Part shown: positions 26,301-39,700 of the stretch, one piece after another
Layout: each line of letters starts with the position of its first letter
Position numbering within the stretch: the stretch's first letter is position 1
Assembly: GCF_000002995.4 (NCBI RefSeq)
Contig: NW_025062476.1
Coordinates: 7,810,501-7,874,500 of the forward strand
Reading direction: 5' to 3'
Length of the DNA stretch: 64,000 nt
Origin: Brugia malayi
Lineage: Eukaryota; Nematoda; Chromadorea; Rhabditida; Onchocercidae
Position numbers and translations under genes: made by a program
The notes under the pieces: generated by a model
What the model saw: only the letters and a program-made list of their open reading frames with translations
The model's database searches: none
What the model was told of the DNA's origin: nothing

Positions 26301-29300
26301 GATTGAAATTTATGGAAAGTCATGAAATACACTGCATTTGCCATTCAAATATATTTTATTGACATGTATGGAAAGTTAAGGATGCAATTCACACTTATAA
26401 TTTTTTAGCACATTTTAAATGTCTTCGTATACTAATTACAGAAAATTATAAAAACACTAACAAAATATCAATAACATTGATGTGTGGACTGATTAGACGA
26501 ATGTTTGCTGCAACTTTAAAATAAAATCAAACTTGATCGATTGATCCGTCTTATATCTACTCGAATTGTCAAATATATTACTTGGTATACATTCTTACAG
26601 AAAGAAAGAATTTAAAGTTTTTTTTGTGCTGTTCAATTTCAACACTGAGAAAATTTAAAAATTTTTCACAGTCAACACATACTATTTATACATTTTATTC
26701 CTTTTCCTATCTTCCATTTTACTTGTTACCTTAACTATTTTTTCCTGATAATAAGATTATCTCCTTTTCTGAAAGTTGCTTTATCCACTCTCATAACACT
26801 TTTTGATCGCTTCTGATTTCTTTCAAAAGTATTCATCATATTAATATTTCTTTACTGGAAGATCAAATATTCAATTTCATCCAGAAAAGATGATTCTTTG
26901 GGTATTTTCCAGCAGTTGTCCCTTTCAAGAATTCTTATATATATATATTAGATAGTTAAAGTTTCAGGAAGTAGCTTATATTATCTGCTGGGATACTTAT
27001 TTTTTACTCACTTTGTCTTGGATGAAAAGCTTGAACTAATTTATGCTTGATTATGCTCTTTTATACAGAATTTATCACTATATTTAGTGTTACTGAGCAC
27101 AGAAAAAATTTTTTAGAAAATCTTAAGTGACAAAATATATGTAATGATGACCTGGGAAATGAAGAAGAATGAAAATTGAGATTTTTGGTTAAATTTCCTT
27201 CATTTCTGCTTGTGATTCTACTAAACATACCTCATTTACTAGCAAATTTAATCATTATTATATATTTTATAATGGACAGTTTAACAAAGAATATTTAATT
27301 TAGATAAGAATTAATGTCAATATGCCACCAATACAACCATTTCTCATTTCAGGTACTTCATCGCTTACACATCATCAGCCTTTTTTGCATAATTATCTAC
27401 AGGTACCACAGTCTCGTACATCACAGACAGCTCGATCCAATTCTTCAGTTGCCAGTATGCAGTCGGATTTAGAATCTTGTTTGGGCGATGCACAATTTTC
27501 AAACGATCTTATTGAAGGAAAAGCCATCGGTTTGCACTCATTTTTTTCTTCCGTTTTTCCTCAGTTACCAGTGCATTGCTTTTTCCACTGCAGTTTTCAT
27601 CTCACACCTGTCATGCTTCATCTCAGAGAATGTACAGATGAGATCTTTTAATGAATTATATTGAACAGAATAATTGCTTAAATTCTAGTTCCAGTCGAGT
27701 GTTTATGCTGGTGAGAAATATAAATGAATTACTTGTTCGGGTCGAACATAATTAAGATAACTAGCAATTTGTTTTTATCTCTTCTGCTCTTCATTAATAT
27801 TTTGAAAGACGTTTTTCACAATATTGGCAGCCATACCTTGAAAATGTTTTCATTTATATTGAGGTAAGGAGAAGAAAGAAATCAGGAATTACGTATCAAT
27901 AATTCATCTTTTTTCTGATGTACTCTTTTACTATTTTTTTTCCAACTTGATTCAATTCCTTTTCATAAAAGATAAAGAGATTAATTTAATCTTTCAACAG
28001 TTAATCGTCTTCTCATCTTCTTTTCTAGATAAATTTCTTTAAATTTTTCTGCTTGAAATTTCACCGATCCATCTTTGGTTAGTTGTGTTTCTTGTATTAT
28101 GAACTAGTAATGAATGTAAGTATAGCGAATTTCATTTGAATCAAAAATTTAAAGATATCCAGTTGCTGAAAATCAATTTATTCAATTCTCTTTACTCCAA
28201 CTTTTCTTCCTATTCATAACATAGAGCGTCCACATTTAATTGTATTGCGTATTGCTTATTGGGGATGTTTTATTTTCTTCACTTTGCATCACTTAAATGT
28301 CACTGGTCATGAAAATAGCTTGACTTCAAATAATTCTGAAAGGAAAAGGAAAGGAAGGCTATTTGCTAAGTACTGATTGCATATCTTTGCTATCGTTCCT
28401 CAAGTATCCACTTTGATCCCTTTCAGGGGAACTGATAACGATTAATCTAACTAAAATTCTATAACACCAACGCTCTCTCTCACTTAACTTTCAATCTCTC
28501 CATCAGTTTTTTCTTGACAGTTACACTTCCCTTCACAATCTTTCATGTTATCGCCACTTCTATACTGCAAAACAAATAGATCAATCAAGTGATTATCGAC
28601 AGCTTGCATCATCCATTCAAACATTTTTTCGCATAAACTATTTGATTTGAATCATTTCACTTGTTAAACAACTCTTACTCCATGATAAGTTATTACCTAG
28701 TTTGTCAGCTCAAATTTGTATTAGATAGCCATTATCCGCTCTGGCTTATTGCCATTCCTTTCTTGAATTGCAAAGCATTCTACGAGGCTGTTCGTTTCGT
28801 TGAAGATATGAAAGGTAAAGAAGTTAGAAGGCTATCTTGTAAACAGTCCTGAGATTGATCATTATAATGTTATAAACCAAACATAATTTTTCGAGAGAAA
28901 TTAGAAAGATTTTAATGCTTGGTTTTGATTGAATTTAAATCTCAACTTTAAAGATGGTAAAGAAGAACTGAGAAGCATGCTGTTAAATAGTTAAATAGAG
29001 GATGAAATATGATGATCATGATGTAAGTATAAACTGAGCAGCAGACAATAAATTTGATGACTGCAATAAATAGACATACAAAAATAAATTAACTCTGTGG
29101 AAAGACTTTTAAAACCAAGTTGTGATACTGCTTAAATACAAATTGCTAATTCATCAAGTAATATATTAGAAGGAAATAAAACACTTTCTTCAATCCAAGT
29201 ATTGTTGCCACTTCACAATTCGCCTTGCACAATTTTTGTTTATTTTTTATAATCTTTTTTACATTAAGAAATTATTTTATAGTAAGGAAGTTCTATATGC

Positions 29301-32300
29301 AATTTGAGGTTTCGACACTTTAAACTATTTTTACGCAAACAGTGAATTTTTCTCAATAACTTCAAATGTATATCAGAAGTAACGATTAAATTTCTGTGGA
29401 CATGCGGACGGAGTGGAACAGCTGCGGTTTTGACTGATCAATATCGAAGTACATTCTGCTTCAAACCATATGATCTGGGATGATTTGAGCAAAAACACTG
29501 TTAAATTTTCAGCTCTCTTTACTACTTAATTTTCTTTCATTTTTCAAGCATCATTGTTGTGGCATCTTTTATTACTATTCATCTCTGCTTGTGGACTAAA
29601 ATCCATTAGATTTTTCTCCTCTTTTTTTCTGGTGGGCTAAAATCCATTAAGAGTACTTTTTCTTTTTTCTACTAAACAATGCAAAATGTGCAAATAACAG
29701 CGAACATGTTTGTTAGCCATAAACACTTGCGCGAATGTATGTATACTCATGCATATATTTATATCTTGGATTAGCATGCGTATGTGTATTGAGGCTCAAA
29801 AAGCTACTGAATAAGAATACATCTGGCCCGAGGGAACAAAACTGAGAGTATGAAGTCAAAAACTGGGAGCGATTGGCTTTCTAGTCGTTGCAATTCATCC
29901 AAAAGGTTGTCTGAATATTTCTTTTTCGGTAAAATTCAACAGCTATTTACCCCTTGGGAATGAACTTTTCAAATATTTTTCAAAGCAAAAGCTATAAGGG
30001 AAATATCTCATCTAATATGTGTATGTATTTGCTGTTAGTTGATTCCAAGTGCTTTTTGGCAATTTTAAGTTGACAGGCATTTTGATGCACATGAACAACC
30101 AATCTTTTCATTGAAATTTCACCGATTTGATACACTTTTTTGCCTCTTCTATCAAGTTTAACTTCTTCATGCTTTTTTGCACTCCTAGTAGAGCAATAAC
30201 ATATCTTACACAATTCATCATTTTGAAATAAAAAGTATATAAATCATAAAATAACGTCGCGGTTATATTTGATGATATGTTGTCTATTTGAATCAATCAT
30301 TATGAACGGATTTGATTCATTAGCCCCACTTACTTTTCGCTCTATTTACTATTAAGCAGAGCAGATTACCTACCATTAAACTTAACTTTTTAATGATGTG
30401 TAATGTATTGTTAATGATGTAATGCATAATTGAGACGAGATCTATGTGCACAAATACTACTTATTCATTCTTTAAAAGAGAACTAGCAAATGATCTTATT
30501 AAATGTCATTTATTAAAATCTCAACCAAATGAGTACGAAAGAAACTGGCCTAATGATGCTTAAGGTGTACTTATATATCACTGAGAGAACTGAAAATACT
30601 TGGGAAAAACTTGAAACTATCCATAGAAATATATTGTAATTATCTAGCAAATTAGAAATTTTATGGATCACTTTAGTTTTTAAATTGTACACGAACCATA
30701 ATTATATGCATTTATTGTTTTCAATTTTGCCTTCTTGAAATTTTGCTTTATTTATTTATTTACTTTTTTCAGTAATATGAAAAAGGATGCGATCTAAATA
30801 GAAATGACTCCATTAGTGCCACCCATTGAAACTACCAACGTATCCAAACGACCAATGATTCTTATTGGTGGTTTAAAGATATGCTAACTGAACCTTTTTG
30901 TTATATATCTATTTTTTCTACTTTTCAAATTGTCTAAATACCTGAGAGCAAAATTTACAAAATTATCAAGTTTTAGGATGAAGAAGGATGTTTTTTTTAT
31001 TTTTTGACATTTAGTGCAATTAGGTCAAGAGTGATTGTCAAAAACGTGAATCATTATTTTGAAAATTTATGCTATTTCTACAACCAAAATTGTTTGATCA
31101 TTATTAACCTTCCTAGTAGACAATATAGCATTTTTTTAAACGCATGATGAGTTTCCCTTAGAATCGCCTGTTATATTACTATTAAGATTATCAATGCGAT
31201 GGCTCTGATATGATTATTTCAAAAGAACTGAGAGCAGCTGCAAACTCATGGTTTTAGTGTCTTTTTATTAAAATTTGATGGTTTTTTTTAGCAGAAAAGA
31301 TAGGCACAAACATAAATGACAGTTTTTAAATATATTTTTATTAACCATCTCATGGCTTCTTTTATAGCTTTCCATTGTTTCATCCTTCAACTATTCTTCA
31401 CCATTCAAATCAGTTTTGTTAATGATAAGATTGTTCAATTTGCTTCACATCTGTTTATTTTATATTTTTATCTTAACTTCTTGTTCAGATAAATGTGTAA
31501 TTTCTCCAACAAATTATCTTAACTTCTTGTTTTCTATTTTCTAGCTGAAGATAATTATTGGAGAAGGGTAGGAGATATTTGTTAAGACTTTGTGTGTTAA
31601 AGATTAAATTTCAGCAAAAATAAATTTATGAGAAATAAAATTTTTGATCTAGTTCTTCAGTACGACAAATCTTAAAACAATGACTTCGAAAATCGGTTAA
31701 ATTTTCTTTTGTTATAGAAAATGAGGCTCATTAATTTGCCTATGACATTTATCTTCACAGTCATTTCTTTTTTCTGTTGACACAATCCCTTTTCGTCCAT
31801 TTTTCATATCTTCAATAATGGCTCAATAAGCAATATCCCTTTCATTGGCACAGATGCTGCACGTCTCTAACTGCTTGGATAATTTGAAACATGACTGGAC
31901 TGTTTGTTGACAATTTTCAGCAGGAGGTTGCGTCATTTCTCCAAAGAAATTAAGTCATTCTGCATTGTAAGCATAAATATTGTTTTCTAGCCTAAAAGTT
32001 TAAAAGAATAGTGAAGAAGAATTTTTAAATCTTAGCCACGTGTAACTTTTTTCTTCTTTATCCGATAACACCAATTTCATTTTTAACACCTCTATTATTT
32101 CAACCAACTCGAATTTTCCACATACGTTTGAATGGCAACAATTTGAGCATCGATCTATTCAGAGAATATCGGAAAGAAAAATTGGTTTATATGCTTGTTT
32201 GTACACTTCTGCAAAAATTTATATCTCTTATCACTCATATCAGTCTACATTCCAATAACAAGTAAGAAAGTGCGAGAATCTGGATTAGTACAAATTTGAA

Positions 32301-35300
32301 AAGATTGAAAGAGAAGGAAAATGGAGTAAATCTAGTCTGGTATTATTTTTGAACATCGGCAAGAAAGTAGCCCAGATAGGTCAAGATATCAGTTTTTGTT
32401 ACAAGAATATATAGCATTGCTAATAATGATGCATCAGAGCGGAAATCGAATCTAAAAAGGATAAAAATCATTTTTCTACACAAAGCACCTTGTGTCGTTT
32501 CTACAAATTTTTAAACTCACTGCCAATAATTTCTTATAATGATTTTTGCGAATCAAAAGGAAGTATAAAGAGAGTAGTACGATTTAACTAAGAAATCTAA
32601 ACAATAATTTTGACCGATCCATTGTCCTAATGGAAATAATCCCAGTGATTGCCTAATCCGTTTTCACTTTTAGTTAAGGAATATAACAAGACAATGAACA
32701 TTTTTCGACTTCTCTATTGAAAGGAAATGCTTGGATTATGTAAATCAAAATTATTCATTTTGAAAAGTTCATTTGATTTTCACCAATACTGAATAATTTC
32801 AAAGATAATTCCGTAAGAAGGGAGAAAAATGATAGTGAGATAACATCAAATATTGTCCTTTTCACTCGTTGAGTAGGCATATGAATATGTAAAATTGTCT
32901 AGATCTGCATTTTTTCAACGTTCCATTTCAAAAACATACTGCACTTCATCTATTCTTCATAACCCTGCTTCTATAATAATCTAAGAAGCAGCTCAATAAA
33001 TTCTCTTGGGATCTTTGAGTTTAAATGGTCGACTAACAGCACTTTATAAAATAGCAACAACTTTTGATTTTTATCATTTCATCAAACTATCCTCCTTGTT
33101 GTCATCTTTCAACTTGCAACATTCCATTGCCAAATATTGATTCATAGTGATAAGTATTGATCGTGTATTGACTTTTTTCCTTATTAGCCGAACTGAAAAT
33201 TCAACACCATTTGGAATTATAAAGGGACAATCAAAAAAAAAAGTTAGCTTTCCTTAACTCTCCCATCTTATATCCTTTGCTTTCTCAGAATAATAAGAAA
33301 ATTCAGCTAATTGAGCAAACGACAAACGGTAAAACGGAAGCTAATTATTTTCTAGCTCCTTAGCGATTCTATTTGCAGAACTTCAGATTTCTTTATAGCC
33401 TTTAGATAAAGAAATGAATAACTACTAAATAAGCCATAGAAAGAAGCCGATCTTGTATTTAACAATGGGCAAAGTAGCTGAACCGGAAAGCCTTGCACAA
33501 TTTCTCTAAGTAAACAAAGTAGTCGGAAGTTCATTTGCCGGGATAAACTACCTTAAAATTAGATATAAGCCCAGCAATGGAACAGGAAAATAAAAAAATT
33601 CATATAACTTCTTTCCTTCTTTTACCCCTTGGACCACTGTCCTTTTTTTCAGTGTTATAATCAGGTTTTCTTCCTCTTTTATACTTACATAAGCTTAAGG
33701 ATGAGAAAGCAGAAGAAAATGGAAAGTAATGATGAAGGAAACAATGCTGTCATCAGAGCTGGAACTTTCTGCTTTCAAAATTTCAGCTTTCTGACTGATA
33801 TTTATCAGTTCTATCATTGAATGATGGTTATGCAATTATCTTACGGTAACCTGTTATATTAAGCTTAGGAAAGAACCAACCTTTCTCCTTCCCACCACAA
33901 TTCTTACTTCACTTTCTTTCTTCTTCTTATCCATGTCAATTTAATTTAGGAGCAGTAATCTTAGCTACTAATCAGTGCATATCATTTTCTAGGAAAACAC
34001 AGAGAGAAGAACCATGTACAAGCAGTTGTTTTGTTGATAGATGCTATTGATGTGCTCGACAATATAGTTAGTAGTAGTCTTGTAAAAGAGAGATCTATTT
34101 TCTAGTTCACTCTTTTTTACTTTGTCTTCTGAATTATACTTATTTGTTATCGTTTTCCTCCCACAGTTCATTTCCAAATTTTAATACTGTTCCTTTTTGT
34201 GAGTAGTTAATCCTCAACTCATTATGATAAATAATTAGTCTTTTACCTACATAGACCCGAAGAATGAACTTCAGTGCTCTTCTAACTTGTTGCTTATTCC
34301 CGAGTGGCTTATTCCCATACTGCGCTTATCTCACATTTTTTAAAATCAAATTCAAGCTAACTTAGAAATACGGATACTGCTGTAATTAATAATGATTACC
34401 CGTTTGCAGTAAATGGAAAGACGAAGAAAGACGTAAAAAGAGTAATGAAACTTGAAAAATCATTGCGATGAGACTAAATGGCCACTTGAGAATAAACAGA
34501 AAACTTTTTACTTAATTTTGCAGGATCTAGAGATCAGTATATGCAACTGATACAGAAAATAATTTTTTTGCGATGAAAAAGATCTGATGAAAAACGCCAA
34601 GCACTTCGCCAATCACACTTCAAGGCATTTCGGAGAATCTATGAATTTATTTCTCCTTTCGGTTTATTAAGAATTCTCAGAAGTCAATAAGTTAAATAAT
34701 TGTGCATTGAGCTAATTTGTGAAATTTTTTCTTCCAATTGGATTCTCATTTTCCTTAATCTTGACATTTTCACTTTTTTGAACTAATTTGAATCCATTTA
34801 ACAGGTTTACATTCTTGACTCATTCAAGGAATTTCAATGGTTTTTTTAAACTTTGATTCCGAATTTTATCTCTTCTTCAACTATTTTCCTCCAATATCAA
34901 TGCAAAAAGTAAAATTTATTTTCATGCTGTACATTATTTCATTTTTAATTCAGTTTTCCTTTTTGAAATTCACCATCTCTTCTACTTGCGACTGCTCCAT
35001 CCTTATCCATTTGATAAATAGCTTTGGCAAAGCAGAAACTAAGAACCCCAAATTTTTTTATAATTTAACGAAGCTTAAGTTAAGTGAAAAATTATGTATA
35101 GATGATGAAAAACTAAAAGCATAAAATTTTAAGACGCTAACTGAAATGCTGCTATCGTAATTCTAAAACTTATTTAAATGGGAAACCATGCAATTTACTC
35201 CTTTCTGGGTTCTTTTTCGTAAAATCATTCTTAAAATCAAAGTAAATCTCCTAAAAGTTTGGTAAACTTATTAAGCTGAATTACATATACCGCTTAGGTA

Positions 35301-36663
35301 TATTTCTTTAGAATTTGATGAAAACAAAGACACGCTTTTACATGTGGCTCTTTGAGGATCCCTTTTCGATTTTTCGTTGGCAAACACCACTTGGCTTCTC
35401 GAGCTGCAGCTCAATATTCCATGTTTTCTCTTTGTAAGGCTCATTCAGCTAGACATTTATGTTTGTTCATCCATTCCACATAAAAAGGGAAAGCAACCAA
35501 GCATTCGCTTTCTTCTGAAATTTTACTTGTTTTTGAAAAGAATTTGAATTAAAGCTTAGCAGTAAAATATTTACTTTCACCAATAATACTTATAGAAATT
35601 AATACCGCACTTCCATTATTCAATCCTTTCTTTCCAAGTCTCAAAGTATGCCTCAAAGTATAATATTGAAAATATTAGTATTGATAAAAAAAATGTATTA
35701 ATTCAATATAAATAAGCTTTAAAACATGAATGTTTCTAGGAACAGTGGAATATCACGCTTTCAAATTGTTACGCAATTCTTGTTTTATTTGTGGAAAAAT
35801 AGATAATATTTTTAGAATAGTTGCAGTTGAAGTTATTTTCTGAATTTCAATAAAAGAAGAAAGGTGAATAAAAAGCGGCGTGAATGGGAGCAATGAGAGA
35901 ACAAAAGAATTACTACCTTGTCAACTTTTGTCAGCTATTTTCATTTCATGAGAAATTAAAACTGTTAAAGATATTTTCCTTGAATTTTCATTCAAGAAAA
36001 TCAACCAATAGCGGTCGTAAAAAATTTGATTTACAATTGTTTCTTGATATAAGTAATGAGGAATTCAGAGATTTTGTGCAGAGTATAAAGCGTATATTCT
36101 CGCCAATCCTTCTGCACATGTCAACTGGCACCTCCTCTGATGTGTTGAACAATTTGCTAGTTAGTTTCACGCGTCCACGCAGCATCCTCCCTCTCTTCTC
36201 TTTTTAGAATCACTGGGCTCAAATCTTGTTTACTTATTTTCGATTGTTTGATTACTGACCTATTAAAGATATCACCAATTTCTATCTGCACATAATAACA
36301 ATGCTATTTTTATAAATTTTTTACGCACTGCCAAACTCAAAATTAATTGTTCTTTCTTTTTTGTTCATTTGTAGATACTTTATTTCATTTTACAATTCAC
36401 TGATTTCCTTTTGACTTCTGCAGAAATTTTTTGACCTCCAGGACTCAATTAACAAACGTAACATCCAGGTATATGGTTCTGAAATTATGAATGGTGCTGA
36501 TCCATTTCGCTGAAAAAATGATACAAGCTATCTGACGCTCTATGTTCGCATTTGGCTAATTCAATTTTCGAAATACATATTTGTAGTTTCAGTGAAAAAT
36601 GGAAAAAGCCGTGATTCGAATGAATTTTATTTGAGTGCGAACATATTTACGCCTGTTCCGTAA
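20380..36663 (+). CDS. Serine-rich, probably disordered protein of unknown function
   Basis: Six exons join in phase: 20380-20454, 21391-21478, 25165-25359, 27353-27529, 28776-28814 and 36593-36663 (stop TAA), about 214 residues. The start ATG has an in-frame stop just upstream. The sequence begins MDDSEADIQSNELQFVWEAM and is polar, with runs rich in Ser, Asn and Gln. One stretch (RRDSVRSMSV) and another (RRNGTLPNLS) look like sites for basophilic kinases; that is only motif reading. A short helix-like exon reads FYEAVRFVEDMK. The last exon is less certain than the first five: it follows a strong TTTGTAGTTTCAG acceptor but lies 7.8 kb away, and other exons could be missing in that intron. The stop lies 59 bases before the start of the SLC4-type gene. 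I do not recognise the family. Confidence 0.6.
26937..26949. repeat. Short (TA)n run
   Basis: About six TA units lie in the third intron of the serine-rich gene. Confidence 0.7.
29590..29650 (+). repeat. Imperfect direct repeat
   Basis: The 20-base block at 29590-29609 recurs at 29631-29650 with few changes; both contain CTAAAATCCATTA. It lies in the 7.8-kb intron of the serine-rich gene. Confidence 0.65.
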
Positions 36664-36722
36664 AATGGTCTGCTTGCGGTTGTTCATGTAATTTAAAAAT
36701 ATGTAAAAACTAATTTTACACG

Positions 36723-39700
36723 ATGTCAACAACTCCGACTGACGAAAAAAAATTGTTACCAGACAAAAGGATCCGTTCTCGATCGCTAAAACACAGTTGT
36801 GGCAGTGAGGATTGCAGTGGTACAATAACTTCGCTGCCACTTGAAATGCCTTCCTTGAATCCAAAAAAACGTGTTGAATCAATACAATCTCGACCATTTA
36901 TCCCAATATCTAATCGGATACCACTAGCTCAAACACTAGCTCATCGGAAATTGCGTAAATATGCCAGTGAAACGAACTTCCCACTGGAAGCCAGCAGTTC
37001 TTCAGACCTATTATTGAAAGAGAAAGACCAGAAGACAGCCATCGGTAAACACAAAATATTTTCCGTGCGACCTGTTAAAACCGCTGATAGTGGTACGCTA
37101 ATTCGGGATGGTAGCGTTCCGTGTTCTCAACATGTTAAGCGTGAAGATTCAGAGGGTGAAGCAAGCTGCTCCGGCAGTGATGCAACTTTGGCCAGCATGT
37201 CAATGACTCCAATTTTACGGCAGAAATCTCGGCGATCCCGTCTTAATCGGCCGAAAAGTTCAACATATATGTACGGGACATCTATTTCCTCGGATGCTTA
37301 TAATACTCCGACATCTGCCACACTACCATCCGTTGATTCCTTGCAACAAATCGGACTGGGAATGGCAGGAAGCATGGAAGAACGTCGAGAAAGTAGTTTT
37401 TACAATATAGATGATGACAGTTTACACGAATTCGACGATGAAAAAGGTAACTTATTTAAAATAATTCAATATTTTTAATTCGAAAAATCCGCTGAGAAAT
37501 TCTTTATTTCTCGATATTTTTCCTCTTGATTTTCCTATTGCCTTTTCAAGCTTTAACATTTGGGTAATAAATCTGTTAATTATCTGAAATTATCTGAAAA
37601 TTAAAAAAAATGGAAAAACTTCTATCTTACATTAGTGACGGGTCTAAAAGCGGTTGAACGGAAACTGAAAACAATTTTTTAAAAAAACTGAGTTTACAGT
37701 AAAAATATTTACTAATTTAAATTAATTTATGTAATTCATGCAGTTTTGAGGAAAGGAATGCATTCAATATGTCATGGACCATAAAATTTCCTTGTTTGAT
37801 TTCTCTATTAAATAAACTTGTTAATGAACCTGCGCATTCAATGCATAGAAGGTTGCTGGACAAATTAATTTTTCTACTGAAAACATTCACACAAGACTTT
37901 CTTTATATTGTTTGGATGTTTTGGTCTAGACCAAGAAGTCAGAATTAGATATATGTTGCTGTTTGTTTGTAAAGCTTCTAAAAGAAAAATTTTTCATGAC
38001 ATTTCAAGTATTATCAATAAGGATTGGAATGGATTAACTTAAGGATCCGGTATGCTGGATTACATGTTTGTTTTCAAGACAAGATAAGTTGAAATTTGAG
38101 GACTTTCTAAGTCTTTATCAACATCTCAGTAATCATGCCTTGATCTTTTTGCCCTGAACTTTTGTTTTTCATAAACTCAAAAATTCAAAAGTTTTTTTTT
38201 TTAACATTTGGACATGCTTTTTTTAACCCGTTGTTTGCATTTAAGGAAGGATAGAAATTGCATTTAAGGAAGGATAGAAATCGGTTAAAAAATAAAAATT
38301 TAAACAGAATTGGTTGATTATGAAAAAGATAGAAAACTTTTGTCAGGAATCTTTGATATAGCCAAAGGGTAATGTTTTATCTTAAAACTAAAGGGAAATA
38401 CAAGGAGAGGGAGAAAGATACCTGAAAATATATTTTTGTATTCAAAATATTTCAGTTCGAATATATAACAGAATACCTTATGATTATACATAAATGATAT
38501 AGTATGACCGACCTATAGATTAAATATCCTTCCATTTTAAAATTTGTAGGCATTTTGTCCACCTTAATGACTTCCATCATTTCATTTTAATCATCATTCT
38601 TTTTTGTATTTCTATTTTAATTTGCAGTGTTAGGAATTAGATAATTTATGGTTCCTTTAATATCAGCCTTCATTGGTTGGTATGTTCGCACACTTGAACA
38701 TTTATCTGAGAACATTCAATTTTAAAAATTAAAAAACAGTATTCCATTGTTGAAGATGTAAACTGTATATATGGGCAGCGACTTTCCAAACTTATTCAAA
38801 TTAATCAAGATTGTTTGAAAACATAATTAGTTTTGTCGGTTTGGGACAAAAACTATAAATGCAAATGAAGAAATCGGGGATTGGAATTCATATGAAAAAT
38901 AAAACTCTTTTTGTGAGCATGAAGGACTATGATAAAGCTTATGAGATTGATTAATAATTGCTTGTGTTATATAAAAACGATTTTTTGTCAGAATTGATTA
39001 ATTAGTTTTTTTTGCATAGTTCGTCTTATTAAATCTTAAGGTCCTCTGAAATTCGAAAGTTTCAGGGAATTGAAGTTGAATGAAATGCATTCTAACCAGA
39101 TAAAAATCACTTTTTTTCAAAGTTAATACATAAAAAGTAGCTTCCTACTGCCTAAATCACTTGTCATAATATTTAAAGTTCAAAAAATCATTGTAGCTCG
39201 AAGGAATGAATTTGATAGTTTCGAGCAGACTGAACTTTCTAGCTCAAACAATTAAAATAATTTAAATACTCAGTAACGACAAAAAACTTAGGTAATTTTC
39301 AATGATTTAGCCTAAGCCCATGACTTCGAAACACATTTAAAGCATCTGTGTATTCAGCACTTGATGAGCATTCAGGAAATCGCTTTTTTCAATTCATAAC
39401 TTAGATTCGCGTGAGTGTCACAAAAATTAGCAAAAGCTCTGTTGGTAGAGTGAAATAATTTACCTTGAATTATCAGTTTTTAAGGTTGATAGAGATATGG
39501 ACAGAAATTCTAGGAAAATTAATTTTTGGTCAACATTTAGGGTCATTAAAAGATCAATGTTTCAACACTAAAATATTGTGAATAGTTACTGTTCATTTTT
39601 TATTCTTCTCATCTTTTCCATCTATTAAAAACAATTATAATTTATTAATTGTATGTGTATCTGTCTCTTAAGCTTACTTAATTTCGATAAAAATGTATGA

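Noticed and set aside
30803..30886. Short + strand frame MTPLVPPIETTNVSKRPMIL in an intron
   Set aside because: It follows stops in all frames after the nearest acceptor and does not fit the phase of the surrounding gene; possibly an alternative first exon but unsupported.
35884..36207. 107-codon + strand open frame (SNEEFRDFVQSIKRIF)
   Set aside because: No phased splice partner, no recognisable domain, and the opposite strand is open too; chance or a relic.
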